NCBI GenBank assembly: GCA_008638375.1
Contig: CM018037.1
Location: 33,341,076-33,405,075 of the forward strand
Length of the DNA: 64,000 bases
Direction: 5' to 3'
DNA from: Nyssa sinensis
Taxonomy: Eukaryota; Streptophyta; Magnoliopsida; Cornales; Nyssaceae
Within the stretch, counting starts at the first letter, position 1, and each line of letters begins with the position of its first letter. A program made the position numbers and the translations under genes. This document shows, one piece after another, positions 23,409 through 36,700 of the stretch. The notes under the pieces were generated by a model. That model was not told where the DNA came from and did not search any database. It saw only the letters and a program-made list of their open reading frames with translations.

Positions 23409-26400
23409 TTTGATTAAGAGAAATATGAAAGGTATGTGTTTTATCATTTTTTTATAAGTAACCATGCAAATATATCGAATAACAGCTTGAGGATGGTGAA
23501 CCCATTTATAGAAAAGGTGGAAGCTCCAACTTAGATCTTTAACCCTCCCAAAAAACTCAACAAAAGAGATTACATATGGTGGGTGAGATTCAATCACCCA
23601 AAAGTACAATGTTCTTAAAAAGAAATCTTTAAATTTATAAAGGGAAATTACTTTCCTTTAAAAAATTCTGCTATTATTTTCACACCACAAGCACCAAAAA
23701 AATACAAATTGGCGCAATGTCTCAAACCTTCCAAATCCTTCTCCTAACATGACCCCCTCCAACTCCTCAAAAAGTTCTGTACCGAATTAGGTATAATTTA
23801 TGTGCAACTGAATGACAAAAGAAGAAGAGACCACTAATCCCCCACCACTAAATATTGCAGAAATAAATGACCGACAGTTTTTCCACTTCTTAATGTTGTC
23901 AAACATCAGAACTGCCTTCTATGTGGCTGCTTACACCAAAAAAGCCACCTTCACAGGAGTTTTAGCACACCAAATTGCCAACTCTCCACCTAGCCAATTG
24001 CAAGTAAAACAATCTAATAGAGAACTTCTCACTACTATCCGCGCTCCACTTAATTGAGTCTTCTTCATCTTTAGTCGGCTTAAAGCTATATACAAGCCCT
24101 ATTAGGCTCAACTCATCCTCCAATTCCTAATCTCGGAAGTCTCTCCTAAGGCAAGAGGCCCAAATTACCCCACCCTCAGAATATTTCATAGAATCCGCTA
24201 CTAATGAGTCCATGTGTGAGGCAATCTGAAATAAACGGGGAAACCTATCCCTTAGTGTCGTATTACCATTCCATGCATCATTTTAGAACTTCATCCTCCT
24301 CCCACCACCCACTTCGTATATGAAGAATCGAAAGCAGCAACTTGTGAAGCACAAACTCTATTTTGACTTACGTATTAGTATTGGACACGTTTGAGACACG
24401 GGCACGTCCCAGACACGTGTTGGACACGAAAAAAAGATTGTCCATTATTTTCCTTCTAAATTTTGGACATGTTTTTGGGGTTTTTTTTTTTTAATTATAG
24501 ATTTTCCCATCTTTTTCTCCTCTTCTTCTCCCTTTTTTTTGGGCTTATATATTGTTATTATTGCTCACAAAGTTGAGAAAAAGAAGAGAGAAGAAGAGAA
24601 CATTTTATTCCAGCCATTGTCACATTAATCTTTTGTTACATAGATCAAGAAAGTAAATCCTTTTATAATAGGGCAAAATAAAAGAATAAAGATGAAACTA
24701 CCCTTAATGAAATGCTAATGCATAAGGCTAATAATATACTAACTACACTTAACACTTCCCCTCAAACTCATGATGCGGCAACAAACAACATCAAGAGTTT
24801 GTCAAGCAGAAAGTGGAAATGCAAAATCGTGTGGAACTTTGTAATGAAGTCAACTAACAGCAAAGAAGAAGGAAGAGAAGGCAGAGAAAGAGTGCTAAGC
24901 TGAAGATGATGACGCACAAAATGATAATCAATCTCAATATGTTTGGTACACTCGTAGAAGATAGAGTTATTTGCTATCTGAAGAGTGCTTAGATCACAAT
25001 ATATAGGAGTAGGAGCATCCAGAGAGATGCTTAGATCAAAAAGTAACCAACGGAGCCAAACAATATTAGCAGTAGTGGTAGCCGCGATACTCAGCTTCAA
25101 CTGAAGAACGAGCAACAACAGTCTACTTTTTACTTTTTCAAGAAATGAGAGTCACTAAGAAAAACACAAAAGTCAGTAGTCGATTTACGATATCTAGAAT
25201 CTCGAGCTCAATCGGCATCAAAATAAGCACGAACCTCAATAAAGAAGACGAAGATTGGAGCAAATTGCGGTGCAAGGTGCCGCGAAGGTAGCGTAAGATG
25301 CGAATAACAACAACCTATTGAATAGTGGTAGGGGAAGAAACAAACTGACTGACGATATGTATATCATATGCAATATTAGGACGTGTAACAGTGAGATATA
25401 CCCGACTCCCTACCATGGCTTGATACAGAGTAGGACCAAACAATGGAACGCTATCAGAGGGATTGTATTGAACATTAAGTTCCAAAGGAGTCTCAACTGT
25501 CTGAATATCAGATAAACGGGCTTTCTGAATAACATTAGACGCGTACTTGGACTGAGAGAGAAGATAGCTTTTAGGAGATGAAGCTACCTCAATGCCCAAG
25601 AAATATCGAAGAAGACCGGATCCTTCATGTCAAAATGATGCTACAATTGTGATTTTAACACGGAAATGCCAACTGTATCTTCACCAGTGATAATCATATC
25701 GTTACATAGAGCAAAAGAACAATACGACTTGCAGAAGTAAATCGAAGGAAAAGAGCAGAATTGTGGTCACTAGCACCAAACCCAAGGTCATAAATAACTG
25801 TGGAGAACTTTTCAAACCAAGCTCTGGTGCTTGTTTGAGACTATATAAGGCCTTTTTGAGTTTGCACACTTCTCCTGATTCATGAGGAAGACCAGGAAGA
25901 GGAGCCATAAAAACTTCTTCAGCCAAATTGCCATTGAGAAAAGCATTTTTGACATCCATATGTGAAAGTTTCCATTGATCGAGCTGCTGCAACAGCTATA
26001 ACCTTGGGAACAATTATCATCTTGGCAACAGGAGCAAAGGTCTTCTTAAAATCAATGCCATACGCTTGGACATACCCTTTTGTCACACCTCTCTATAGAA
26101 CCATTTGACTGTGTTTTGATCTTATACACCCACTTACAGCCAATTGTATGTGTACCAGAAGGTAATGGCACCAACTCCCACGTCTCTTATCTTATGCAAA
26201 GTAGAGAGTTCTTCATCCATAACCTGCTGTCAAAGAGGATCGAGAACAACTTTCTTATAGGAGGTAGGTTCAGAAAGAGCATGAAGAGAAGTAAAGAAAG
26301 AATAAAAATCAGTAGAATAACAAGAGTTAGAGAAACCAAACCCATTAGGACACTTAGAAAGATGCTTAGGATAGCGAGAAGATGCGGGATCAACATCACT

Positions 26401-29400
26401 AGAACCTGATTGAGAGTCAGAAGATGGGAGCTGAAGAATTGAATTTGCAGAAGAAATAGCGGTGTTCCTACGAGTGTAAGTGTGAATGATAGGAGGACGA
26501 GCAACTGAAGAATAAGAGGAAATGGGAACACCAACAACAATAATATCTCTAATATAAGAGTTAGATGGAGTATCACCATGAAAGAGATCGAGAGAAATCA
26601 GACCAGACTTGTGCAAACTATGAGAAGTAGAAGGGATAGAGAAAAAAAGATTTTGCTCCAAAAAAACTACATGACGAGATATATACAATTTGTTAGCAAT
26701 AGGATCATAGCAATGGTACCCCATCTATCCCTCGCCATAACTAAGAAAAACACACATTCCTTAACGAGTAGAAACTTTAGTGTGAACATTTTTAGAAAGA
26801 AGAACAAAACAGGTACAATCAAACACACGCAAAGAAAACTAACCAGGAGGTTTACCACTTAAAAGTTGAAAAGCAGAAATGCCAGTGGTAACAACAGAAG
26901 GAATCTAATTAATTAAATGAACAGCAGTAAGAAGAGTCTCCCTCCAAAATGTACTAGGAACACTAGTAGACAACAAAAAGAGATTATGCGGTCTCCATGA
27001 TGTGGCGATGCTTGTACTCGGCCACACCATTTTGTTTAAGAGTTTCTGCACAAGAGGATTGTTGAATGGTACCATCAAATTTCAATAAGTCTAAACATGC
27101 ATTAGAAGAATATTCCCCTCCAAAATCATACCTAAAGCAATTAACAACAATAGAATACTAGGTACATACCATTGCACTAAAAGTATGAAAAATAGAGAAA
27201 AACTCATGTCAACATCTCATAAGATAAACCCAACAGTATCGAGTATAATCATGAATAAAAGAAACATAATATTTGGAAGCTCCTTTAGTAGGAATAGGAG
27301 CAGGCTCCAAACATAAGAATGAATAAGATTAAAAGGAGCAATAGAAATAACTTTTATTGAAAGACAAGGTAGTAAATCTAGCTAGTTTGCATCCACTACA
27401 ATATGAAATATCACGACATTGTAAGTTTCCCAAACTACCAGTAGTAACTAAAAACTTAAGACGAGAACTAGAAATGTGGCGAAGACGAGAATGCCACAAA
27501 CAAAAGCTAGATGACTTAGGATTCAAATGAAATGAAGACAAATCAACTGAGGAAGCAGCAACATCCGGAACATACAATTCTTTTAACACATATAGGCATC
27601 CCTATGGCTTGTCTCAATCAACTTCTTAGAATAAGGATCCTGCACAACACAACTAAAAGAGAAAAAATGAACAATATATCCTGAGTAAAAAAAATGACTA
27701 ACAAAATTAAATTCAAAGTGAGGTGATGAATGTAATAGACATTAGGGAGAGACAAATGCGAAGAAACAATAGAACTAATACCAACCAATGACATAAAAAT
27801 GCCATTGGCTATGAGAACAGATATAAAAGGAGGAGAAAAGATAAAAGTAAATAAAGAAGAATCACTAATCATGTGATGTGTAACACCTGAATCAAATACT
27901 CAAGTGGTCCGAGAAATACCTAAAGGCCCAAAAGAAAAGGAACCTACATAGGGAGAAACTAAAAGAGCATTAGGCTGATGAGTAGAGAGAAGTTTCTGCA
28001 ACTGCTCAACTATCAAAGACAATGTGGGAGCTGATGAAGAGGACTCATCCACTATTGGTGCAATAACTGCAGTGTGACGATCTCTACCTTAGAAAAACTA
28101 CTGTGGTGACCCACGAATGGACTTATTCACTAACTTTGGACATTGGGCCTTCTAGTGACCTTTTTCACGAAAAGGCTACACTCATCAATGCCAACTCTGA
28201 CTCGTTGCTTGTTTTGTGAGCTAGCTTGTGACTTGGGAGGTATAGCTAGAACTGTTTGTGTAGGTAAAGGAAGAAGATCCTCCTTTGGTAGTCTTGAGTG
28301 ACCGAGTTGAACTTCTTTAGCTAAAAGTTTATTAACCACATACTCAATAGAGGAAAGAGGAGTACGATGAAGAATGAACCCACGAAGGCCCTCAAAATCA
28401 TCTCTTAGTGCCATTAAAAATTGAATCAACCTCTGCTCCTCTCAATATGTATGGTAGAACTCATGAGTGCTCAACCCGGTGGCTCAATGAGAACCAATTG
28501 GTCCCAGAACCCAGTCATAATTGAATAAAATTCATGTATGTTCCTATCACCTTGGCGAGTAGCATGAATCTCGTACTCCAATTGATATCTTTTAACAAAA
28601 TTGGATTGGACAAATAACTTGGATAGTTGGACAAGTATTCCCAAATCTCTTTAGTTGTATTAAATTTTGCCAAGTGTACACCAATGGCTTGATCAACAGA
28701 GTTATTAATCCAAGTAATAATTTTTGCATTATTGACTTCCTTGTTATTCAACAACTCAGCATAATTTTCTACCTCAGGATCTGTTGGGGCCTTCACAACT
28801 CCACTAATGTCCTAACAAAAATTTCCTCATAACATATGCCCAATAGGAATAATTGCCTCTTGTCAACCTCACACTGATGGCCTTGAGAGAATCTGAATTT
28901 GCACTTACCATGTCCACAAACCAAATTATCACACAAATTCAATGATGCAATCAATGAAATATCACAACTAGGAGCCCAATTACTATTAGTGCAACAAATA
29001 ACCACGAAAAAAAGAGCTCCAGAACACAACAAATCTTGAAAAACTTCATGGCCAAACTTCCAACTCACTATTTGCATCCAAAACCAAATCTAAACATCAT
29101 AGGCCACTCAATCAAACCCCAATAAGCCCTAGACAGAAGGGAATAGAAGCAACCAAACTGACAAACTTGGCCAAAAATCACAGAAGAAAAACAGCCTCAA
29201 GTTCAAAAACATTCGAAAATTTGAAAACTGTAACAAATAATTTCAAAAAAATTTGAAAAAAATACCAAAATGCTCCTCATCAAATTTCGAACCAACCCTC
29301 AATGATTTCGACCCTCAATTGCTGACGTTAGCAGTACGTCGTTTGATGATGTCATCATTGTCCAAGTGTTGTTTCACTTCTGTAATAATTTCTGTCATAT

Positions 29401-30726
29401 TCTTAATCAAGTTTGGATCTTCATCTACTTTGATACCTTGTTAATATTGCTCACAAAGTTGAGAGAAAGAAGAGAGAAGAAGAGAACATCTTATTCTAGC
29501 CACTGTCACATTAATGTTTGTAACATTGATCAAGAAAGTAAACCCTTTTATGGTAGGGTAGCACAAAAGAAACTATCTTTAATGAAATGCTAACACTTAA
29601 GGCTAATAATATACTAACTAAGTACTCTTAACTATATATATATATATATTTATGTTCTAGTTCTATGTAATATTTAGCAAATTTTTTTTGAAACTTTCTT
29701 GAATTTTTATTTAATAACTTTGTTATTTTGACATCTTTATAATATTATTGTGATTTGTGTATTTTTATACCAATTTTAATTGAAATAATGTTAGATTTTA
29801 TTATATAATCATTATATATATAATTATTTTTTTGAGAAATGTGGTTTCCGTATTGTGTCGTGTTGTATCCGTGTCTCCTTGTCCGTGCTTGTTAGTAGTG
29901 TAGCTCCTTTCCTAATAGAATTCCACTAACCCACCCCACGAGGACCCTCCATTTCTCTAGTGCTAGCAATGGATAAATATTGTGAATTGAATTGTTGCTA
30001 ATGATTGTGTGAGGAGAGAGGGAATGAATAGGCCTTTTTTTTGGGGGTGAGGTATGGCCATAGAGATTTGGGGATGAGAGAGAGAACCTTTTGAGGTTTA
30101 TGAGGCCTTCTTATGGTGTTGTCTGATAGATGGGTTAGTGGTTTGCATGGTTTTGCTTTGTGAAGAAAGAATTTCGATAGTTAGGAATCTTTCTCTAGAG
30201 ATTCTGATTTGAGTTGGCAAATGGAGTTGGTGTGGGTATTGTTGGTTCCATGGTATTGAAACTGGCTTATGCAAAATTATTCAATTAAAGTTTTTGGAAG
30301 TTGTTCATCATTGCTATTAAATTTGTAATTATATGCAAGTCTCTCCTAGATGAGGGGGAATGGCCCTCCCTACATTCTTATCTGATAAGTAGGGGAATAG
30401 GAAAACGTCTTTAAAAATTTTTAATGTTAAGTGAATGAAATATATGGCAATTTACGATTATATCCAGGATAAAATAAGTGTCAACAAAATTGTTGAATCG
30501 TTAATCTTGTAGCATGAATTTCTCCAACATTGGATGACCAATCGAGAGTTCCTCTAAAGGCAGTTTTTTCGCATGGTTGGCGGCTTGGAATGTGATTCTT
30601 ACGTTGGACAATCTGCAAAAGAGAGGCTATCATCTCCCTAGTCAATGTGTCATGTGCAAGGAAGAGGGTGAAAGTGTTAATCATCTTCTTTTGCATTGTA
30701 AATTGGCTAGGGAGTTGTGGAGTTTG

Positions 30727-30758
<32 letters not shown>

Positions 30759-33700
30759 TATTTTTGCTGTGCTTGGGTAATGCCAGCTTCTTTTAAAGGG
30801 TTCCTTGCAGGATAGAGGTGCAGGAGAATCCGAAAGGCGCTGTGAATTGCTTGGAGGATGGCCCTGATTTGTCTTGCATAGAGCCTTTGGTGTGAGAGAA
30901 ATAGTAGAATTTTTGAAGGGGAGGAAATTTCCCCTTGGAGGTTAAAGGATAGATTTTTATGTTGTCTTTTCTTTTGGATTAAGAAAGAATATCCTATGCA
31001 TATAGAAAAACTTAGAATTTTTTGGGGGATCTTAGGCTTTAGTTTTTTGTAGTCCACCCTCTTTTTTGAATTTTGGGTTTGCCCTCCTCAGGCTCCCTTC
31101 TTAATGATAATTTACTGATCAAAAAAAATAAATGAAGTAAAGGTATTGCTGTTAATTACAACTATTACAAATTGTTTAACAATAAACTATAATATGCCTG
31201 ATGTGCTAGTCTCAGTTTCAATCTTTAAATCAGAAGTTCTAACTTCCAACAAATTCCCTGGTTGTTTGGGCATCTTGTGGACTTGTGCAGTGTTATTCTT
31301 CCCTTACTGGATGCAATTTCATATGTATTTAGAATGGATAAAAAAAAAAATCAAAATGTGATATTTATCAGTGTTGTATGTTATTCGGCTTGTGATACAG
31401 AACTTGTTCCTACTTCCTACCATATTATGTATTGATAACATTGTAGGCACTGTACTTTATTATTTTACTTGTCAATATCATTTTCTTATTTCTGCCTTTC
31501 TATGTAACATTGGCTATGAAATTGCATGATATGATCAAGTTTTCATGGTTTATCTGATATGTATTCTGTTTGCGTGCAGCTATGCTGTAGTTTACGTAGA
31601 AATAAAAAATCAAGGGGAGGATGCTTTTAAGCCAGATACATATGGTGATGTCATAATTATAGAGCGCAGAATTTCTGAATCAACCAGTTCAACTGTTTTA
31701 AAGAATCACCAAGGTTTTTAAGTACATACTTTTGTTATATCTAAATCCTTGTTTTCTTTTAGAACATAGTTTATTTTAAAATGGATTGATGGACCCTATG
31801 CTTTAGTTTATTTCAAAATGGGTTGACGGACCCTTTGCTTTGATTGTTTCCAAGAAATAAAGGACAAATGGATATATGAATCTTGTAAAGAGTTTCATGT
31901 TGCAATAACTGTTGTAATGTTCCATGCTTTCTTTTCATTCCTTCTAATGTTACATGGGCTGTCTTCTATTTCTCTTTTTGGTAAAATGCTCTGTTGTTCA
32001 TTTGGGAAAAAAAGATAGTTGGATAGTTTTCTTGTCATCAAGTGGGATTTTTTTCTTCCAAAAATAGTATCTTTGCTTATGGTGGCTACCATTTTTATTT
32101 GCTTTTGATTCCTCAATCCTCTTACACATTTCATTTTTTCTTCTTTAGGCTATTTTGATGACCTTTGCGTTTTCTTTCTATTTTTTATTCTTATAATGTT
32201 CTGTCTATTTTTAGAAAAAAAACATATTAAATTCAATTGTCACTTTAGATATGGTCATTGTAATCCCATAAAACAAGTGCTTAATTGTGTGTTTGGATAA
32301 CTAGGTGGGAAAGGAAAGGCAATGATAATGTTAATTATGAGAGAGAAGAAAAGAATAGAAATGCTAGTGGTAACCTTCATCTTGGTTGAATAAAAAGGAA
32401 AGGAAAATAAAAGAAAAGAAAAGAAAGGATAGTGGTAATCCCTCCTCTTGTTTGGGAAACATGGAGGAGGGAAAGGAAAGGAAATCATTGTCTTAATGAT
32501 GCAAGTAATCACTTGTTATAAAAGATGATGACGAAACAATTATAAACTCCCTTATCCTCTCCCTCCATTTCCTCCCACTTTTGGAAGGAAAGCAGAATGA
32601 GAGTTTGAGGGGTTAAGGATCCTCTTCCTTTCCCGCTTGACTGATTCAAACATGATATAAGGTTTCACTCTCTTTATTTTCCTTTCCTTTTCTCCTGAAT
32701 CAGTCATTCCAAATGCATTATAAGCCATAGTATGCAATGACTCTTCTTTTTAATTCCACAAACAATGAAATCTCAAGAATTATTCTTTATTTGCATATTT
32801 ATCTATGTATTGTGTATTCAACATTTGTTAATGATAGCTTGTAAAAACAAATCAATTGGGTCTGATTGGTATTATTTTTCTAACAGTTCTTGTTCTTGGT
32901 TTAATTTATATTGGTTACATCTGGACATTGAGCTGAACTGAATTGTTACCCCCTTTATTAATAGCTTAAGCTTTTAGAGTAGCTAGTCTTTGGGCATCCA
33001 TTTTTTTTCTCTATTTTTTGAACTTAGTGGATCGTGCTGCTTTCTATTCAGGAGATGCTGTCAAGTTGGAGGGTGTTAAGGTGAGGAGATGAATAGAGGC
33101 TTGGTGAGTAGCTCTATTATGCTTGTGGTGGAGTGTTTGGGTGGAGAAGATAGAAGATCTTTTGAAGGGGCCAAATTATATTTTTAGGCTTTGAAGAATT
33201 ATATTATGCCCTCCCATTATACTTGGATCACATGGAGTTTTTTTTTCCCTGTAGATTCTTTTGTAGATTTCTTAGAAAATCTAAGGATATGGTTTGCTTT
33301 CTTTCTATGTACTCTGTGTACATGGGTGTAACCCCCGTTTCGGCGCCTCTTAATAAATATTACTTTTACTTACCAAAAAAAAAAGTATTGGTGCAAGTAG
33401 ACCTTCGTCTTTGAATCTTGCCACCTCCCTAAATGGCCTGCTCTAAAGTTACATCCTCCCTATCAATTGAACTTTTAGAGTAGTTGGTATCAATATTAGC
33501 TCTTCTAAGACGTTAAGCGTATTAGAAAAAGAGCTTTTAGAGTAGTGTTAGTACATGGTTTATCACAAGACCACATTGCAACATGCCAACCCCTACTGGT
33601 GCTGGCGAGGACTTGGATGCTATGTTGGTATCGCATCCATTCAATCACCTATGACACTTGGTAAAATAGAATGGTGACACATTGTACATGAGGTGATCAT

Positions 33701-36700
33701 GCCGGTCCCTCATGGGGATTAACATGTGCTATGCCTAACCCTAAACCTAGGTAGGGCGCGTTTACGAGGTTAACTTGATATTAACTCCTTCATGTGAGTT
33801 GTGTTAATCTCCCTTCTAAGACCATCCTGAAAGTAGCACCTCTAAATGAGTTGAGCCACCCCTCCCCTTTTAGTCACACTTCTCTAGTCGAGCTCATCCG
33901 GAGTTCTGAGCCCGACTCATGTTCTTTTTGGTCCCCCACGGTATAGTTATGGTTCTCACTTCTCACCCTATCACTTTATGATTGCCTAAGGTTGAGGGCA
34001 GACCACAGTATAGTTATGACACTATTTTAGCTTATGTATCAGTGTTGGACACAAACACAGACATGCTCCAGATACATGAAAATAGTGTCCCTTTATTTAT
34101 TTTTAATTTTTTTGAGTTTTGGACACATCCCAACACGTTTGGATACATTTTGGACACGTTTGAGGTCACACTTCTTGAGTGAATATTGATTGATGTTTTT
34201 TTGGGAACCCTGATTGGTTGGACATTTTTAGGTTATTCAAAGCCATGGCGGGACTTTATGTCTGCTTTACTAAGGTTGGCAAATTTGGTTGGTCCTGGGC
34301 CTCTAGGAGCTCTGTTGGGCCAGTCTTTAAAGGAACTTAACAAATGTGATTTGCTGGGGTAGAGATAGGATTGCTGTCCCCAGGAGGTAATTTCACTTGC
34401 ATGAAATTATTTAATTTCTTTTGAGGGCTTATGTTCTTTTTGTTTCCAAGATTGGAAGGGATTTCTAAGGCAATTGTTTGTGTTCAAGCTGTTTCCTCAT
34501 TGTAGTTTTCTTAATTGACATTGTCTTCGTGGTAAGGAATTCGACATCCAGAAGATTACATCTGCTGTTCATAAGTGAATATATTTCTTATAGTATTGGT
34601 GTTACTAATTTGTCCTTGTCAATGTCTATATGGGGAAATTTTCTCTGTTTTGTACTTTTGTGATGTTAAGGTTCAGTGGTTTCACTTTACAGTCTGCAAC
34701 CAATTTGAACCTGGCAGCTGTCCATTTTTTTTCCTTTTCTTTTTCTCTCTTCTCAGAGTTCATTGATGTCATCTTTGCCTGCAGTGTGACTTTAGTGACC
34801 CAGTAGTTGGTCAAATTTCAAGTTCCCTGTCTGGAATTATATTAGTGTTGATGTGGCAATGTGTTGAAGTTGCACTTTTGAAATTCTTGCCCTTTATGTA
34901 CATTGAAATATGCTATAAATGGTTGTGGAATCCAATTATTTTGACTACTGTCAGATCCTTATTTGGTAATTTCTTTTTAAAATTTTGTAATGTTTCATGA
35001 TTTAAATTTTGTAATACTGCATGATTTAATGACACAGATTGTGGTGTTCACTATTTTTTTTCTGAGTTATTTGACAGGAAAAAGGGTAGCTAGTCGAAAG
35101 GAGGATCTTCGTGAGCTTGTAGAACATTTCAATGTGAGTGTTTGCGTGATACTTACACAGACTGCAAGCTGTATGTTATTTTGTTTCGTTTTCTTCTTAT
35201 ACAACAGGGCCATTAGTTACTTGCACAAAGCATGTTATGCATACTTATTGTCAACATCATGTTTTTGGCATTCAGAAACAATGTTTATATGGATTCTGGT
35301 TGCATACTTAGCAAAATGAATATTGTTATTATTATTATTAATTTTTTTGGAGGTGGGGTTTATGGTGGCTAGGTGATCCCCTGTGCTTGAAACGTGTTCG
35401 ATAGAGGGTATCTTTGCCTAATTGCAGAGTTCTTGATAGTCATAAACCATCGAAACAACCGAAACATTTCTATTTTTCGGTGAACCAAGACGAAACACTA
35501 TTGGAATACCGAAATTCACAGAAACATAATTGTTTCTGTGGAAACATAATTGAAACTAGTAGAAACATACCGAAATAATGGTAACATTTCTTTCGTATCA
35601 TCAATATTCTAGAAATTGGTAAAAGATAGTATACATATGTTTTTCAATGAAGGAGGAGATTGAAAGAATTAAGGCCCAAATTACAATAAGATATTTCTTT
35701 TTTTTTCTTTTTTCCCAAAAACAATAGATAAAGAAAAGTAAAAGCTGTGAAAATAAAATGTAGATAAACAATTTATTTTGGTACTTAGTTACTAATTATA
35801 ATAGGTTTAAATTGCTATCTGTTCTACTTATTATTGTATATGTTTATTTTGTCAATTATCTAATTCGTGGATATTACACAATATATATCTATTGTGTAAT
35901 GGTATTGTATTTAATTATAATAATTTTGCATAGCTTATTACAAATATATAATAATTCCTTATTACATAAAAAATTAGCTCTAAATTTTTTATTTTAGTTT
36001 TAAATTAGTAAATAGTTATTTGATATTAATGACTAATTTACTTTTTACTTTTTTTCTTTTCACTTTCACCCTAATGTCTTCTTGTGTGGATGGACATGTA
36101 CCTTGAAACACATTCATATATTTTACTTTATGTTTTAAGTGTTTCTACACATTTTAATTTTTTTCATTTTTTTCCACTATGTTTCTGAAATGTTTCCATT
36201 TTATGGAGGACGAAACAACACCATAAAACGAAATTTTGGTCCTTGGTAATTATTATTTTTATTTTTTGAGGGGAGGGGTTTATGGTGTCTGGGTGATCCC
36301 CTGTGCTTGAAAAGTGTTTGTTAGAGGGTATCTCTACCTAATTGCAGAGTTCTTGATAGTCATAGACCTGTGTTCTTTCGTTCCAAGGTCCCAGGTTTCA
36401 ACTCTCACCCCAAGGGCTACTTACCTGTCCAAAAAAAATGTCTTATGTTACAGTCTTTCTGCTGCATGGCAGCTGTTATGTTACCTTAATGGCCAGATCT
36501 GTGACCATTACTGGCTGATTAAATTGATCCTTTATGATTTACAGGTGGAACGAGCTGCCAAGCTTGTCATGGACTATTGCAGCCTGTTATTGTGATAGTT
36601 AACTTGTGATCTTAGAGAAGGGGATCAAACTCCTAATTTTTCAGTGGTTTCCTCCATTTTCTACTTTCAAAACCTTGAACTTCATTTCTAAGCTGGGTTA

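Larger units (their letters stand above)
24553..29633 (-). mobile_element. old Ty1-copia retrotransposon in SMC6 intron 2
   Basis: The full-length relic is about 5.1 kb and antisense to SMC6. LTRs lie at 24553-24754 and 29439-29633 and differ by many substitutions plus indels, so the insertion is old. Next to the right LTR is a decayed tRNA-Met primer site (AAGGTATCAAAG on the minus strand). Next to the left LTR is a polypurine tract (GAGGGGAAG). Flanks TATAT at 24548-24552 and 29633-29637 fit a 5-bp target duplication in an AT tract. Confidence 0.85.
21593..31579 (+). other. SMC6 intron 2 (9987 bp)
   Basis: Donor GTTTGTG after a split Ser codon; acceptor GTGCAG. Contents: unassigned AT-rich sequence with a (GA)n tract at 21912-21933 and an (ATT)n tract near 23380-23408, a minus-strand L1 fragment, a GGACACG-family repeat, an old Copia element nested in it, and a plus-strand L1 fragment with a T30 run at 30728-30757. 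Between 21593 and 23400 no element or gene is recognised. Confidence 0.8.
31714..35077 (+). other. SMC6 intron 3 (3364 bp)
   Basis: Contains a possible pyrimidine/purine-rich MITE-like stretch (about 32285-32735, starting GTGTGTTTGGATAACT), an L1 3' end (33060-33384), a GGACACG-family copy (34034-34170) and otherwise unassigned sequence, including 33540-33960 with no recognised family. Confidence 0.7.

Noticed and set aside
26187..26862. Hydrophobic open frames on both strands
   Set aside because: Other-frame shadows of the decayed Copia integrase to reverse-transcriptase region.
30481..30696. Minus-strand open frame opposite the LINE
   Set aside because: Shadow of the L1 ORF2 C-terminus, which is clearly recognisable on the plus strand.
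33728..33758. CCCTAAACC telomere-like motif
   Set aside because: Only one or two imperfect units; not an interstitial telomere array.
36366..36440. Possible SINE box B (AGGTCCCAGGTTTCAACTC)
   Set aside because: Only a loose match to the box B consensus, with no box A at the right distance and no target duplication.
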